Below the pieces are notes generated by a model. That model did not search any database. It was not told the DNA's origin and worked only from the letters and a program-made list of their open reading frames with translations. The translations under genes were made by a program, and so were the position numbers. Positions 29,340 to 38,002 of a DNA stretch of 64,000 bases are shown in pieces. The first letter of the stretch is position 1. Every line of letters begins with the position of its first letter. Source of the stretch: Xanthomonas sp. 3793 (GTDB taxonomy: Bacteria; Pseudomonadota; Gammaproteobacteria; Xanthomonadales; Xanthomonadaceae); NCBI RefSeq assembly GCF_024806835.1, contig NZ_JANTYU010000004.1:62001-126000 (forward strand), in the 5' to 3' direction.

Positions 29340-29370
29340 AGGTCGGACACGTCGAACGCCTGTCCGACCT
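29340..29370 (+). promoter_or_regulatory. 10-bp perfect hairpin in the leader of OmpW paralogue 2
   Basis: aggtcggaca (29340-29349), 11-nt loop, tgtccgacct (29361-29370), ending 12 bp before the ATG at 29383 and next to the ribosome-binding region accgggg. It could be an operator or an RNA structure affecting translation. No such element precedes paralogue 1. Confidence 0.5.
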
Positions 29371-29382
29371 ACCGGGGATTCC

Positions 29383-29997
29383 ATGAGCATGTTCATCCGC
29401 ACCGCCCTCGCCATCGCATTGGCCGCTTCGGCCACTCCCGTCCTTGCACAGTCGGCCGGCCATTGGACAACCGGCTACGGCGCAGGCTATGTCTCGCCCA
29501 AGTCCGACAGCGGCAACTTCGGCGGCGCACGCGCCGAGATCAAGGGTGCGCCGGCGCTGTCGTTCACCTACGAATACTTCATCCGCAACAACCTCGGGAT
29601 CGAGGTGCATGCCGCCGTTGCAGGCAAGCACGATCTCGAGCTGGAGGGCGTCGGCAAGGTGGGCAGCTATTGGTCGGTGCCGCCCAGCGTGCTGTTGCAG
29701 TACCACATCAATGGCTACGGCACGGTGTCGCCGTTCGTGGGCGTGGGCATCAACTACACCACCTTCCTCGGCGAAGACACCGAGCAAGCCTTCGGCAACA
29801 GCGAGCTGCGCTTCGGCGACTCGGTCGGCGCCACCGCGCACGTCGGTGTGGACTTCATCTTCAACGACCGCAGCGGGCTGCGCGTGGATGCGCGCTGGAC
29901 CGATTCGCGCAGCAATGTCGATTTCAACGGCGCGCGGCTTGGCAAGGCGCGGGTCGATCCGTTGACCTATGGCATTTCGTACCTGGTCTATTACTGA
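29383..29997 (+). CDS. OmpW family outer-membrane protein, paralogue 2
   Basis: 204-residue OmpW barrel: signal peptide (MSMFIRTALAIALAASATPVLAQ, quoted in part) and the same blocks as paralogue 1 (KSDSG, FTYEYFIRNNLGIEVHAA, LQYHI, SPFVGVGINYTTFL) with a C-terminal tyrosine (YLVYY). It has clearly diverged from paralogue 1, so this is not a very recent duplication. It has its own leader with a hairpin, suggesting separate regulation. Confidence 0.92.
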   Translation: MSMFIRTALAIALAASATPVLAQSAGHWTTGYGAGYVSPKSDSGNFGGARAEIKGAPALSFTYEYFIRNNLGIEVHAAVAGKHDLELEGVGKVGSYWSVPPSVLLQYHINGYGTVSPFVGVGINYTTFLGEDTEQAFGNSELRFGDSVGATAHVGVDFIFNDRSGLRVDARWTDSRSNVDFNGARLGKARVDPLTYGISYLVYY

Positions 29998-30082
29998 TCG
30001 CGCTGCCGCTGTCGCAGTGCTGCGCGGCGACGTGGCAGCGACAGCCATCAAACCGTCCCGGACGGTTGCGTACAATCGGGGG

Positions 30083-30898
30083 ATGAAGACCTTCTCCCCC
30101 TCTCTCGTTGTGCTTGCCGTGGCGCTGACTGCGGCCTTCCAGCCGGTCACCGCCTTCGCCTGGGGCCCGCAGGGCCACCGTCTGGTGGCGCGCATTGCCG
30201 AAACCGAATTGAACCCGCAGGCACGCGCGCAGGTGGCGCAGCTGCTTGCCGGCGAGCCGGACCCCACCTTGCACGGTGTCGCGACCTGGGCCGACGAGTT
30301 GCGCGAGCACGATCCGGATCTGGGCAAGCGCTCGGGGCCATGGCATTACGTCAACCTGGGCGAACACGACTGCGACTATGCGCCACCGCGCGATTGCCCG
30401 GACGGCAACTGCGTGATCGCCGCACTCGATCGCCAGACTGCCGTGCTCGCCGACCGTCGCCAGCCGCTGGAGGTACGACGCCAGGCGTTGAAGTTCGTGG
30501 TGCATTTTGTCGGCGATATCCATCAGCCGATGCACGCCGGTTATGCGCACGACAAGGGCGGCAACGATTTCCAGCTGCAGGTCGATGGCAAGGGCAGCAA
30601 CCTGCATGCGTTATGGGATAGCGGCATGCTCAACGACCGCCACCTCAGCGACGACGCCTATCTGCAACGCCTGCTGGCGTTGCCGGCCGCCACGGCGGTC
30701 TCTTCCGCGCTGCCGCCGCCGGCGGCGGCATGGGCGCAGGCGTCGTGCAAGATCGCCATCACCCCCGGCGTGTATCCCGACGCGCACGTATTGCCGGCCA
30801 GCTACATCGCCACCTATCGTCCGATTGCCGAGACGCAGTTGCGGCTGGCGGGCGACCGACTGGCCGCCGTGCTCAACGCGGCGCTGGCCACCCCCTGA
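30083..30898 (+). CDS. Secreted S1/P1-type zinc nuclease
   Basis: 271 residues. The signal peptide ends at AFA, leaving the mature N-terminal tryptophan (WGPQGHR) that ligates zinc in this family. Other ligand motifs are WADELR, WHYVN, HFVGDIHQPMHAG and NLHALWDSGM. S1/P1 enzymes cut single-stranded DNA/RNA and remove 3'-phosphates using three zinc ions, which fits extracellular nucleic-acid scavenging or plant interaction. Followed 13 bp later by the MBL hydrolase gene, so they are probably co-transcribed. Confidence 0.93.
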   Translation: MKTFSPSLVVLAVALTAAFQPVTAFAWGPQGHRLVARIAETELNPQARAQVAQLLAGEPDPTLHGVATWADELREHDPDLGKRSGPWHYVNLGEHDCDYAPPRDCPDGNCVIAALDRQTAVLADRRQPLEVRRQALKFVVHFVGDIHQPMHAGYAHDKGGNDFQLQVDGKGSNLHALWDSGMLNDRHLSDDAYLQRLLALPAATAVSSALPPPAAAWAQASCKIAITPGVYPDAHVLPASYIATYRPIAETQLRLAGDRLAAVLNAALATP

Positions 30899-30911
30899 CG
30901 CGGAGGCAACC

Positions 30912-31736
30912 ATGCAGCCCGAGGTTCTGGCGTTCTTCCACGCCGACAGCAGCACCTTCACCTACGTGGTCGCCGATGCGGCGTCCGGCGCGGCGGCGGT
31001 GATCGACCCGGCACTGGACTATGCAGCCGATACCGGCGCCATCGGGACCCACGCAGCGCAGGCCATCGCCGATGCCATCCGGCAACGCGGCTGGCAGCTG
31101 CACTGGCTGCTGGAAACCCATGCGCATGCCGATCACTTGTCGGCCGCGCAGTGGCTGAAGCAGCAATGGCCACAGGCGCAGGTCGGAATCGGCGAAGGGA
31201 TTGTTCAAGTGCAGCAGACGCTGGCCCCGCGCTATGGGTTGCCGCAGCACTTTCGCCCAGATGGCTCGCAGTTCGACCATCTGTTTGCCGATGACGAACG
31301 CTTCGGGCTTGGCAGTGTGGAGGGGCGCGTCATCGCGGTGCCCGGGCATACCAGCGACAGCATTGCGTACCTAATCGGCGATGCGCTGTTTCCTGGCGAT
31401 TCGTTGTTCATGCCCGACGCAGGCACGGCGCGATGCGACTTTCCTGGCGGCAATGCGCGGCAACTGTATGCCTCGATCCAGCGCCTGTATGCGCTTACCG
31501 ACGACACCCGTGTATTCGTCTGTCATGACTACGGCCCCGGTGGCCGGGCAGTGGCGCACCAGACCAGCATTGGCGAACAACGGCGCAGCAATATCCACGT
31601 GCGCGATGGCGTGGATGTCGAAGCATTCGTCGCGCAACGGCAGGCACGCGACGCCACGCTTGCCGCGCCCAAGCTGATCCGGCCGGCGTTGCAGGCCAAC
31701 CTTCAGGCGGGCAGCTGCGCGGGCGTGGCTCGGTAG
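30912..31736 (+). CDS. MBL-fold hydrolase, ETHE1/persulfide dioxygenase or glyoxalase-II-like
   Basis: 274-residue cytoplasmic metallo-beta-lactamase fold. Metal motif [50 protein letters not shown] (partly quoted) and VCHDYGP. The [10 protein letters not shown] stretch and overall length fit the ETHE1-like persulfide dioxygenase/Blh branch rather than classical glyoxalase II, so a role in sulfide or persulfide detoxification is possible. No BigR-like regulator or rhodanese lies nearby. Shares a short spacer with the nuclease gene upstream. Confidence 0.8.
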   Translation: MQPEVLAFFHADSSTFTYVVADAASGAAAVIDPALDYAADTGAIGTHAAQAIADAIRQRGWQLHWLLETHAHADHLSAAQWLKQQWPQAQVGIGEGIVQVQQTLAPRYGLPQHFRPDGSQFDHLFADDERFGLGSVEGRVIAVPGHTSDSIAYLIGDALFPGDSLFMPDAGTARCDFPGGNARQLYASIQRLYALTDDTRVFVCHDYGPGGRAVAHQTSIGEQRRSNIHVRDGVDVEAFVAQRQARDATLAAPKLIRPALQANLQAGSCAGVAR

Positions 31737-31809
31737 CGCCGGTTGGCGTTCGCCACGCGGCTTGGGCGCAGCCGCTATGATCGGGGTCTTGCCCCGGTTG
31801 GAATTTCCC

Positions 31810-32586
31810 ATGCGTACCATCGGTTTCTGGCAACGCACCGCGTGTGCGTTGATGCTCGCTTTGCCCGTCCTGGCCGCTGCGCAGACCGCGCCTGTCACCG
31901 TGTTCGCCGCGGCCAGCCTGAAAGAGTCGATGGACGAGGCTGCCGCCGCTTACGAAAAAGCCTCCGGCACGCCGGTGCGGGTGTCGTATGCCGCAAGTTC
32001 CGCCCTGGCGCGCCAGATCGAACAAGGCGCACCGGCGGACGTGTTCTTCTCGGCCGATCTGGAATGGATGGATTACCTGCAGCAGCGCGGCCTGGTCGTG
32101 CCGGGACAGCGCCGCAACCTGCTCGGCAATACGCTGGTTCTGATCGCACCGGCCACCAGCAAGGTGCGGGTGGATCCACGCACACCCGGCGCCATCGCCA
32201 AGGCGCTCGGCGAGACTGGACGCCTGGCGGTGGGCCAGACCAGCAGCGTGCCGGCCGGCAAGTACGCCGCCGCCTCGCTGCGCAAGCTGGGTCAGTGGGA
32301 TGGCCTGAGCAATCGTCTGGCCGAATCGGAGAGCGTGCGCGCCGCACTGATGCTGGTCTCGCGTGGTGAGGCGCCGCTGGGCATCGTCTACGGCTCGGAT
32401 GCACGCGCCGAGCCCAAGGTGCGCGTGGTCGCCACGTTCCCCGCCGACAGCCACGACGCCATCGTGTATCCGGTGGCGGCCCTGAAGAACGGCAGCACGC
32501 CCGAGGCCACCAAGTTCGTGCAGTGGCTGAGCAGCAAACCGGCCAAGGCGATCTTCGTGCGTCGCGGCTTTTCGTTGCAGGATTGA
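31810..32586 (+). CDS. modA: Molybdate ABC transporter, periplasmic binding protein
   Basis: 258 residues with a signal peptide (cleaved near AAAQ). Binding-protein motifs include [40 protein letters not shown] and the C-terminal [11 protein letters not shown]. It captures molybdate (or tungstate) in the periplasm and delivers it to ModB. First gene of modABC; modB starts 16 bp after the stop. Confidence 0.95.
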   Translation: MRTIGFWQRTACALMLALPVLAAAQTAPVTVFAAASLKESMDEAAAAYEKASGTPVRVSYAASSALARQIEQGAPADVFFSADLEWMDYLQQRGLVVPGQRRNLLGNTLVLIAPATSKVRVDPRTPGAIAKALGETGRLAVGQTSSVPAGKYAAASLRKLGQWDGLSNRLAESESVRAALMLVSRGEAPLGIVYGSDARAEPKVRVVATFPADSHDAIVYPVAALKNGSTPEATKFVQWLSSKPAKAIFVRRGFSLQD

Positions 32587-32602
32587 GGTACACCGCCTGT
32601 CG

Positions 32603-33289
32603 ATGTTCACCGCTGAAGAAGTCACCGCGATCGGCCTGAGCCTGAAGGTCGCGCTGGTTGCCGCCATCGCCAGCCTGCCGCCGGGCATCGCCTGCGGCTG
32701 GCTGCTGGCGCGGCGGCGCTTCCCGGGCAAGGCGCTGCTGGACGCCCTTCTGCACTTGCCGCTGGTGATGCCGCCGGTGGTGACCGGCTACGCGCTGCTG
32801 GTGGTGCTGGGTACGCAAGGGCCGGTCGGCAGCTGGTTGCTGGAATACCTCGGCATCCAGTTCGCGTTCCGCTGGACCGGTGCGGCGCTGGCATGCGCGG
32901 TGATGGGGTTCCCGTTGATGGTGCGCGCAATCCGCTTGTCGATCGAAGCCACCGATCGCCGCCTGGAAGCGGCCGCCGCCACGCTCGGCGCAGGACCGTG
33001 GCGGGTGTTTTTCAGCATCACCCTGCCGCTGGCCTGGCCTGGCCTGGTGGCCGGCGTGGTGCTGGCGTTTGCCAAGGCGCTGGGCGAATTCGGCGCGACG
33101 ATCACGTTCGTGTCGAATATCCCCGGCCAGACGCAGACGCTGTCGTCGGCCATCTATGGATTGATGCAGGTGCCGGGCATGGAATCGGGCGTGTGGCGCC
33201 TGGCCGGCGTGGCGCTGGCGATCTCGCTGGGAGCGCTGCTGTTGTCGGAGTGGTTGGTGAGCAGACAGTATCGGCGCGAGGACGATTGA
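32603..33289 (+). CDS. modB: Molybdate ABC transporter, permease
   Basis: 228-residue inner-membrane permease with five to six hydrophobic helices and the EAA-type loop contacting the ATPase (EAAAATLGAGPWRVFFSITLPLAWPG; partly quoted). FGATITFVSNIPGQTQTLSSAIY is typical of ModB. The stop overlaps the modC ATG by one base (TGATG). Confidence 0.95.
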   Translation: MFTAEEVTAIGLSLKVALVAAIASLPPGIACGWLLARRRFPGKALLDALLHLPLVMPPVVTGYALLVVLGTQGPVGSWLLEYLGIQFAFRWTGAALACAVMGFPLMVRAIRLSIEATDRRLEAAAATLGAGPWRVFFSITLPLAWPGLVAGVVLAFAKALGEFGATITFVSNIPGQTQTLSSAIYGLMQVPGMESGVWRLAGVALAISLGALLLSEWLVSRQYRREDD

Positions 33290-33900
33290 TGCTGGATCTG
33301 GATCTTCACCTGCAACGCGGCCATTTTCAGCGGCATATCCGTATCCAGGACGATGCGCGGGTAGTGGCGTTGGTAGGCCCTTCCGGTGCCGGCAAGACCA
33401 GTGTGCTCAATGCCATTGCCGGCCTGCTACGGCCGCACGCCGGGCATATCCGTATCGATGGACGCTGCCTGTTCGATCACGCACAGGGGGTGGACGTGCC
33501 GACGCATCGACGCAGGATCGGATATGTGTTTCAGGATGCGCGGCTGTTCCCGCATCTGGATGTGCGGCGCAACCTGCATTACGGCCGGCACGCGCGCGGT
33601 GCGGCATTCGGATTCGACGACGTGGTGGCCCTGCTCGGTATCGCCCCGCTGCTGCAACGCCGCCCACGCAATCTGTCAGGTGGCGAGGCGCAACGCGTGG
33701 CCATCGGCCGCGCACTGCTGTCGCAACCGGCCATCCTGTTGTTCGACGAACCATTGTCCGCACTGGACCAGGCACGCCGCGAAGAGTTGATCCCTTACCT
33801 GCAGCGCGTGCGCGATGAGATCAGTCTGCCGATGCTGTATGTCAGCCACAACCCGGATGAGGTACAGCGCATCGCCGACAGCGTGCATGTAGTGCAGTGA
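33289..33900 (+). CDS. modC: Molybdate ABC transporter, ATPase lacking the TOBE domain
   Basis: 203 residues: Walker A GPSGAGKTS, signature LSGGEAQR, Walker B ILLFDEPLSALD, and H-loop YVSHNPDEV. E. coli ModC has about 350 residues with a C-terminal TOBE (molybdate-sensing) domain; here the protein stops right after the ATPase core, so trans-inhibition by molybdate is presumably absent. Nothing resembling a detached TOBE domain follows. Translation is coupled to modB. Confidence 0.93.
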   Translation: MLDLDLHLQRGHFQRHIRIQDDARVVALVGPSGAGKTSVLNAIAGLLRPHAGHIRIDGRCLFDHAQGVDVPTHRRRIGYVFQDARLFPHLDVRRNLHYGRHARGAAFGFDDVVALLGIAPLLQRRPRNLSGGEAQRVAIGRALLSQPAILLFDEPLSALDQARREELIPYLQRVRDEISLPMLYVSHNPDEVQRIADSVHVVQ

Positions 33901-34125
33901 GACGCTGGTGGGCGACGGGACGGGCAACGAGCGGCCTGCCGATGTAATCGGCGCCCGCGTCCGGCCGATATCCATCACGGTGATCCGAGAGTTGTCTTGC
34001 CCGTTGCAGACGATGCCGCGCTACGTCGTTGATCACGCCAGTGCCTGCATGACGAAGGCCTGGATGTTGCCGCTGCGCGACAGCCGTTACTGCGCACGCA
34101 CATCAAGCGCCGCAGTCACGTCCGC

Positions 34126-34707
34126 TCACTGCGCAACCTTGCCGGTACGCACGCTCACCTTGCCCTGCCGCACTACGAAGGTAAACGCGAACGACAACGT
34201 CACCGGCACCGGCTCTGCATGCGTCGCACCGCTGCAATCATCCAGCGCCGCCGGCTGTGCGACATCCGGCGCATAGGTGCACAGTGCGGCGGGAACGAAC
34301 TGCCAGTGCTGCACGGTCGTGCGCACGGCGTGCAGCAGGTCGGTGTTTTCCGGCAGTAGCCCGGCCGCACATTCGTCGCGATCGGACATGGGGTCCACGC
34401 GTTGCACTGCGCCGTCGGCTGCAAGAATCACATGCGCGCACACCGTGGTTGGCGGCAAGGTCTGACGCGGCGAATCGGCCGGCAGCACCGGCGCCTCGCT
34501 GCGCAGGGCGCGCGGCATGCGGAACCGCTGGGTTTGCGCCAGCGTATACGAGGCGACGGCACCACCACCGCCACCGGATTGCGGCGGCAGCATGCGTTGA
34601 TCCACCGAATCCTCGCGCTGACTGCGCTCCTGCTCTGCCATGCGCTGCGTTGCGCAGCCGCACAGGCTCATCGCGACGGCGACGCACCATGCCAGACCGT
34701 CCTTCAT
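34126..34707 (-). CDS. Lipoprotein with TonB-C-like domain, third gene of the BlaI cassette
   Basis: 193 residues. The N-terminus KDGLAWCVAVAMSLCGCATQ carries a lipobox (LCGC) for lipid attachment. After a glycine-rich stretch, the C-terminal half resembles a TonB C-terminal domain (VCAHVILAADGAVQRVDPMS, HAVRTTVQHWQFVPA). The ATG overlaps the stop of the M56 gene as ATGA. It may be a periplasmic sensor partner of the M56 protein, which also ends in a TonB-C domain; the role is inferred. I found no terminator after it. Confidence 0.75.
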   Translation of the reverse strand: MKDGLAWCVAVAMSLCGCATQRMAEQERSQREDSVDQRMLPPQSGGGGGAVASYTLAQTQRFRMPRALRSEAPVLPADSPRQTLPPTTVCAHVILAADGAVQRVDPMSDRDECAAGLLPENTDLLHAVRTTVQHWQFVPAALCTYAPDVAQPAALDDCSGATHAEPVPVTLSFAFTFVVRQGKVSVRTGKVAQ

Positions 34708-35993
34708 GGCAGTGCCCCTTGTTTTGCGCATCCTGCGGATGCAACGCAGTCATCGATGCGCCGGGATTGCGACGCAAGGCGCTGGCTGCCGCCAGCATCG
34801 GTGGATGCGCCCGCCTGTTCCGGCGGGTCCAGCTCGAACCGGACCGGCACACTTATCTGGGAAGCCACCGGCCTGCCGTCTGCAGTTGCCGGTTTAAAGC
34901 GCCAGTGACGCGCGGCATCGAGCACGGCCTGATCGAACACTCCGGCCGGCTGGCTATGCACGATCACGACGCGGTCGGGCGTGCCGCCCGGGCTGACGTC
35001 GATCTGCAACTCGACAAAACCGGCAAGGTGCGCAGTGAGCGCTTCGGCTGGATAACGGGGCGGCTGCATCGTGCTGAAATCCACCGCATTGCCGGGCGTC
35101 GGCGTCGCGCCCAGACGCCCAGGCTGGATGACCCAACCGGCAAGACTGGCAACGCCTGCAACCGCCATCACCATGCGCAGGTTCCATTGTGCACGCCGCA
35201 TCTCCCGCGCCGGGGCGCGCAGTGCGGAAATGCGTTGCGTCAACGGATGCGTCGCGGCCCAGTGGCACGCCAACGGCGACCATCTGCTGCCCAGCTGGCA
35301 TTTGAGCATCGCGCCGGCATAGCTGCGCCGTTTGCCCGGATGGCGCGCAAGCACGGCGGCGTCGCAGGCCAGCTCCTGATCCAGCCGGAATGCACGCCAT
35401 GCCAGACGCACGAGCGGATTGAACCAGCCGATGCACAGCAGCACGGTGGCCAGCAGATTCGCCTGCAGATCGCCACGGCGCAGATGCAATCGCTCGTGGG
35501 CCAGGATCAAGGCACGCTCGTCGGCGCTGTAGCGCGTGGTGAAGTCGGTCGGCAGCACGATCCGCGGGCGCATGACTCCCAGCGAAGCAGGCAGCCCGAC
35601 ATCATGCGTGGCCAGCCATAGCGTGTTGTCCAGCGCATGCAGCGGGCCAAGACTGCGCAAGAAGCGCCGCTGACCACGCCACACCATGCCCGCGCTCAAC
35701 ACCGCGCCCGCCAGCCACACCGCGATCAACCACTGCTGCACGCCTGCTGCGCCATTGCCAGTGCCCGGTGCGAGCGGGATGGCGGTCAGCGCCGGCACCT
35801 GCACGACCACTGCCCCCACTGGCGGGCCAGGTAGCACGGCTGCCAGCAGCGCGAGCGGCACGCTGGCCCAGATTGCATAGGCTGCGGTGGCACCCAGCCA
35901 AATGCGCAGCGGACGGCGCAGCAGCAGGCACGCCAGCAATGCGACCGTGGTGTAGGCCGTGGCGCGCAGCCACATCAGCGCGTCAGGGCTCAT
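34704..35993 (-). CDS. BlaR1/MecR1-like M56 membrane peptidase with C-terminal TonB domain
   Basis: 429 residues: four N-terminal membrane helices, the cytoplasmic zinc-peptidase motif HERLH (166-170) within LILAHERLHLRRGD, another helix near 225-240, then a periplasmic TonB-C domain (PPRYPAEALTAHLAGFVELQ, RHWRFKPA). In BlaR1 the sensor domain is a penicillin-binding domain; here it is a TonB-type domain, so beta-lactam sensing is doubtful. The peptidase would cleave the BlaI-type repressor encoded upstream, with which it overlaps by 11 bp. Confidence 0.88.
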   Translation of the reverse strand: MSPDALMWLRATAYTTVALLACLLLRRPLRIWLGATAAYAIWASVPLALLAAVLPGPPVGAVVVQVPALTAIPLAPGTGNGAAGVQQWLIAVWLAGAVLSAGMVWRGQRRFLRSLGPLHALDNTLWLATHDVGLPASLGVMRPRIVLPTDFTTRYSADERALILAHERLHLRRGDLQANLLATVLLCIGWFNPLVRLAWRAFRLDQELACDAAVLARHPGKRRSYAGAMLKCQLGSRWSPLACHWAATHPLTQRISALRAPAREMRRAQWNLRMVMAVAGVASLAGWVIQPGRLGATPTPGNAVDFSTMQPPRYPAEALTAHLAGFVELQIDVSPGGTPDRVVIVHSQPAGVFDQAVLDAARHWRFKPATADGRPVASQISVPVRFELDPPEQAGASTDAGGSQRLASQSRRIDDCVASAGCAKQGALP

Positions 35994-36348
35994 CGTCCAA
36001 CTCCTTGAGCAGGCGCTTCAATTCGGCAACGTCGGAGGCGCTGAGTTTTCCGCGTTCGCTGAAGTGTGCTACCAGCGGCGCAACCCGCCCGCCGAACAGG
36101 CGTTGCAGCAGCCCTTCGCTTTGTTGCTGCACCCAGTGATCGCGCTGCAACAGCGGCGTGTAGAGGTATTTGCGCCCTTCCTTCTGCGCTGCGATGGCGC
36201 CCTTGTTGAGCAAGCGATTGAGCAAGGTCTTGACGGTCGGCTCGGCCCAATGGGTCTGCGCCAACGCGGCAACCACCTCGTCCGCCGTGCGCGGCGCCCG
36301 GTCCCAGAGCACCTGCATCACCACCGCTTCCGCATCGCTGATCGGCAT
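35983..36348 (-). CDS. BlaI/MecI/CopY-family transcriptional repressor
   Basis: 121-residue winged-helix repressor: ISDAEAVVMQVLWDRAPRTADEVV (partly quoted), VKTLLNRLLNKGAI and the GRKYLYTPLL wing, then a dimerisation tail ending KRLLKELDDEP. These repressors bind TACA-N2-TGTA-type dyads and are inactivated by proteolysis through the cognate M56 protein. Two such dyads lie just upstream of the start (36352-36387), implying autoregulation. MPISDAEAV is preferred to a start 18 codons upstream that would translate through the operator. Confidence 0.93.
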   Translation of the reverse strand: MPISDAEAVVMQVLWDRAPRTADEVVAALAQTHWAEPTVKTLLNRLLNKGAIAAQKEGRKYLYTPLLQRDHWVQQQSEGLLQRLFGGRVAPLVAHFSERGKLSASDVAELKRLLKELDDEP

Positions 36349-36351
36349 AGG

Positions 36352-36387
36352 ATTACGCCTGTAATTTTTTACGATTACAGCTGTGAA
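36352..36387 (-). promoter_or_regulatory. Two BlaI-type operator dyads
   Basis: attacgcctgtaat (36352-36365; the symmetric core attac/gtaat is perfect) and attacagctgtgaa (36374-36387; core tacag/ctgtg). Centres are 22 bp apart, about two helical turns, right in front of the repressor gene. The consensus TACANNTGTA is well matched by the second site (TACAGCTGTG). A plausible -35 (ttcaca) overlaps the distal site. Confidence 0.75.
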
Positions 36388-36619
36388 CGAACGCCTTGTC
36401 AAGCGAGAGCCACGCCGCTTGCGCGATCGACCAGCGCGGGCCGTGCCGATGTTGCAGTCTCATGCCACGCACGTCGGCAGCTGCATGCGTCTGCGCCGGG
36501 CTGCGCCGCACATGGCCCACGACATCGCTGCCCCGGGCCGTATTTCGGCACGCTTGGCCACACGCAAGGCCAGCGGCCGTGGTTCCCAGGCCAAATGCAT
36601 GGCGCAATGACTGCAGACC

Positions 36620-38002
36620 TCAGCCGGCGGCACTGCCCACAAATCGCACACTGACGCGCAAGCCGCCGAGTGTTGGTGCATCGTCCAGGTGGACCTGCGC
36701 TGCGTGCGCCTGGGCAATGTCCTGCACGATCGAAAGACCCAGGCCGCTACCCTCTACACCGGTGCCCAGCTCGCGATGGAAGCGGCCGAAGACACGTCCG
36801 CGCGCAGCTTCCGGGATACCCGGCCCGGAATCTTCCACGACCAGCGTCGGCACCGGTTCGGCATATGTGCTGATGCGGATGCGGCCGCCCGGCGGTGTGT
36901 AGCGCACGGCGTTTTCCAGCAGGTTGCGCAACAGCAGCGACAACGCAGACTCGTCTGCGAGCACCAGCACCGGCTGCAGCGCCAGTTCCACCTCTTGCTG
37001 TCGCTGCAGCGCAACCACCAGCACATCTTCGGATTCGCTGCGCACCAAGGTGTCCAGGCTCACGCTGCGCCGTGGCAAGGCAGTGACTGCTTCGACCCGG
37101 CTCATGGCAAGCAATTGCGCCACCATGCGTTCGATGCGGAGCACGTTGGCATCGAGTTGCTGTTGCGATTCGTCGCGTTCCTGCGCGTTGGCGGCTAGGC
37201 GCAGATTGGCCGCATGCACTTTCAGCGCCGCGATCGGCGTGCGCAGTTCGTGCGCGGCATCGGCGATGAAGCGGCGTTCGCGTTCCAGCCCTTCCTGCAC
37301 CCGGTCCATCAAACCGTTGACCGCGCGTACCAGGCCATGCACTTCGCGCGGCATGCGCTGCGGCTGCAACGGCTGCAGACGCTTGGGATCGCGTTCGCCA
37401 ATCTCGTCGGAGACCCGCACCAGCGAGCGCGTGGCCCAATTCACCACGGCCCAGATCAACAGCGCCATCAACGGCAACGCCATCAGCAACGGCAACAAGG
37501 TGCCCAGTGCAATATCTTCGGCAAGCTCTTCGCGGATGTCGGCACGCTCGGCCGATTGAAACCAGCGCCCACCCGGCGAGTGCAAGGTAAACGTACGCCA
37601 CTGCCCATCGGGCAGTCGCACGTCTGCATAGCCGGCACGCAACGGCGCCAACGGTTGCGCTGGCGCACTGTCCGAGCGCAACAGCAACGCGCCGCCGGCA
37701 TTGCGCACCTGAAACGCCAGCTTGGTTTCGTAGGCATGGCCGTCCTTGAACGCCAGCGCTTCGCCCACGCCCTGCGCCTGCCCGTGCCATCCACGGATCA
37801 CGATCGGCTCGCCCTGCGCCAGATCGCCCAAGGGTTCGTCCACCAACGACACCAGCACGCGCGCCGATTGCACCAGGCGCGCATCGAACATTTCGCCAGC
37901 TTCCTGCAGCCCGGCGCGATAACTGAAACCGGCTGCAGCCAACATCAGCAACGACAACACGCCGAGCAAGGCCAGCAACAGCACCCGGCGGATCGAATTC
38001 AT
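36620..38002 (-). CDS. Two-component sensor histidine kinase (QseC/TctE-like), gene 7 of the biosynthetic-regulatory unit
   Basis: 460 residues: TM1 at about 6-25, a periplasmic sensor domain of about 135 residues, TM2 at about 165-188, then HAMP-like sequence, the phospho-accepting H251 in DAAHELRTPIAALKVH, the N box NLLENAVRYTPPGG, DSGPGI and SGLGLSIV. It phosphorylates the regulator encoded immediately upstream; starts and stops overlap as ATGA. It sits at the end of a run of genes for a probable acyl-metabolite pathway, so it may sense that product. The stimulus is unknown. Confidence 0.93.
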   Translation of the reverse strand: MNSIRRVLLLALLGVLSLLMLAAAGFSYRAGLQEAGEMFDARLVQSARVLVSLVDEPLGDLAQGEPIVIRGWHGQAQGVGEALAFKDGHAYETKLAFQVRNAGGALLLRSDSAPAQPLAPLRAGYADVRLPDGQWRTFTLHSPGGRWFQSAERADIREELAEDIALGTLLPLLMALPLMALLIWAVVNWATRSLVRVSDEIGERDPKRLQPLQPQRMPREVHGLVRAVNGLMDRVQEGLERERRFIADAAHELRTPIAALKVHAANLRLAANAQERDESQQQLDANVLRIERMVAQLLAMSRVEAVTALPRRSVSLDTLVRSESEDVLVVALQRQQEVELALQPVLVLADESALSLLLRNLLENAVRYTPPGGRIRISTYAEPVPTLVVEDSGPGIPEAARGRVFGRFHRELGTGVEGSGLGLSIVQDIAQAHAAQVHLDDAPTLGGLRVSVRFVGSAAG

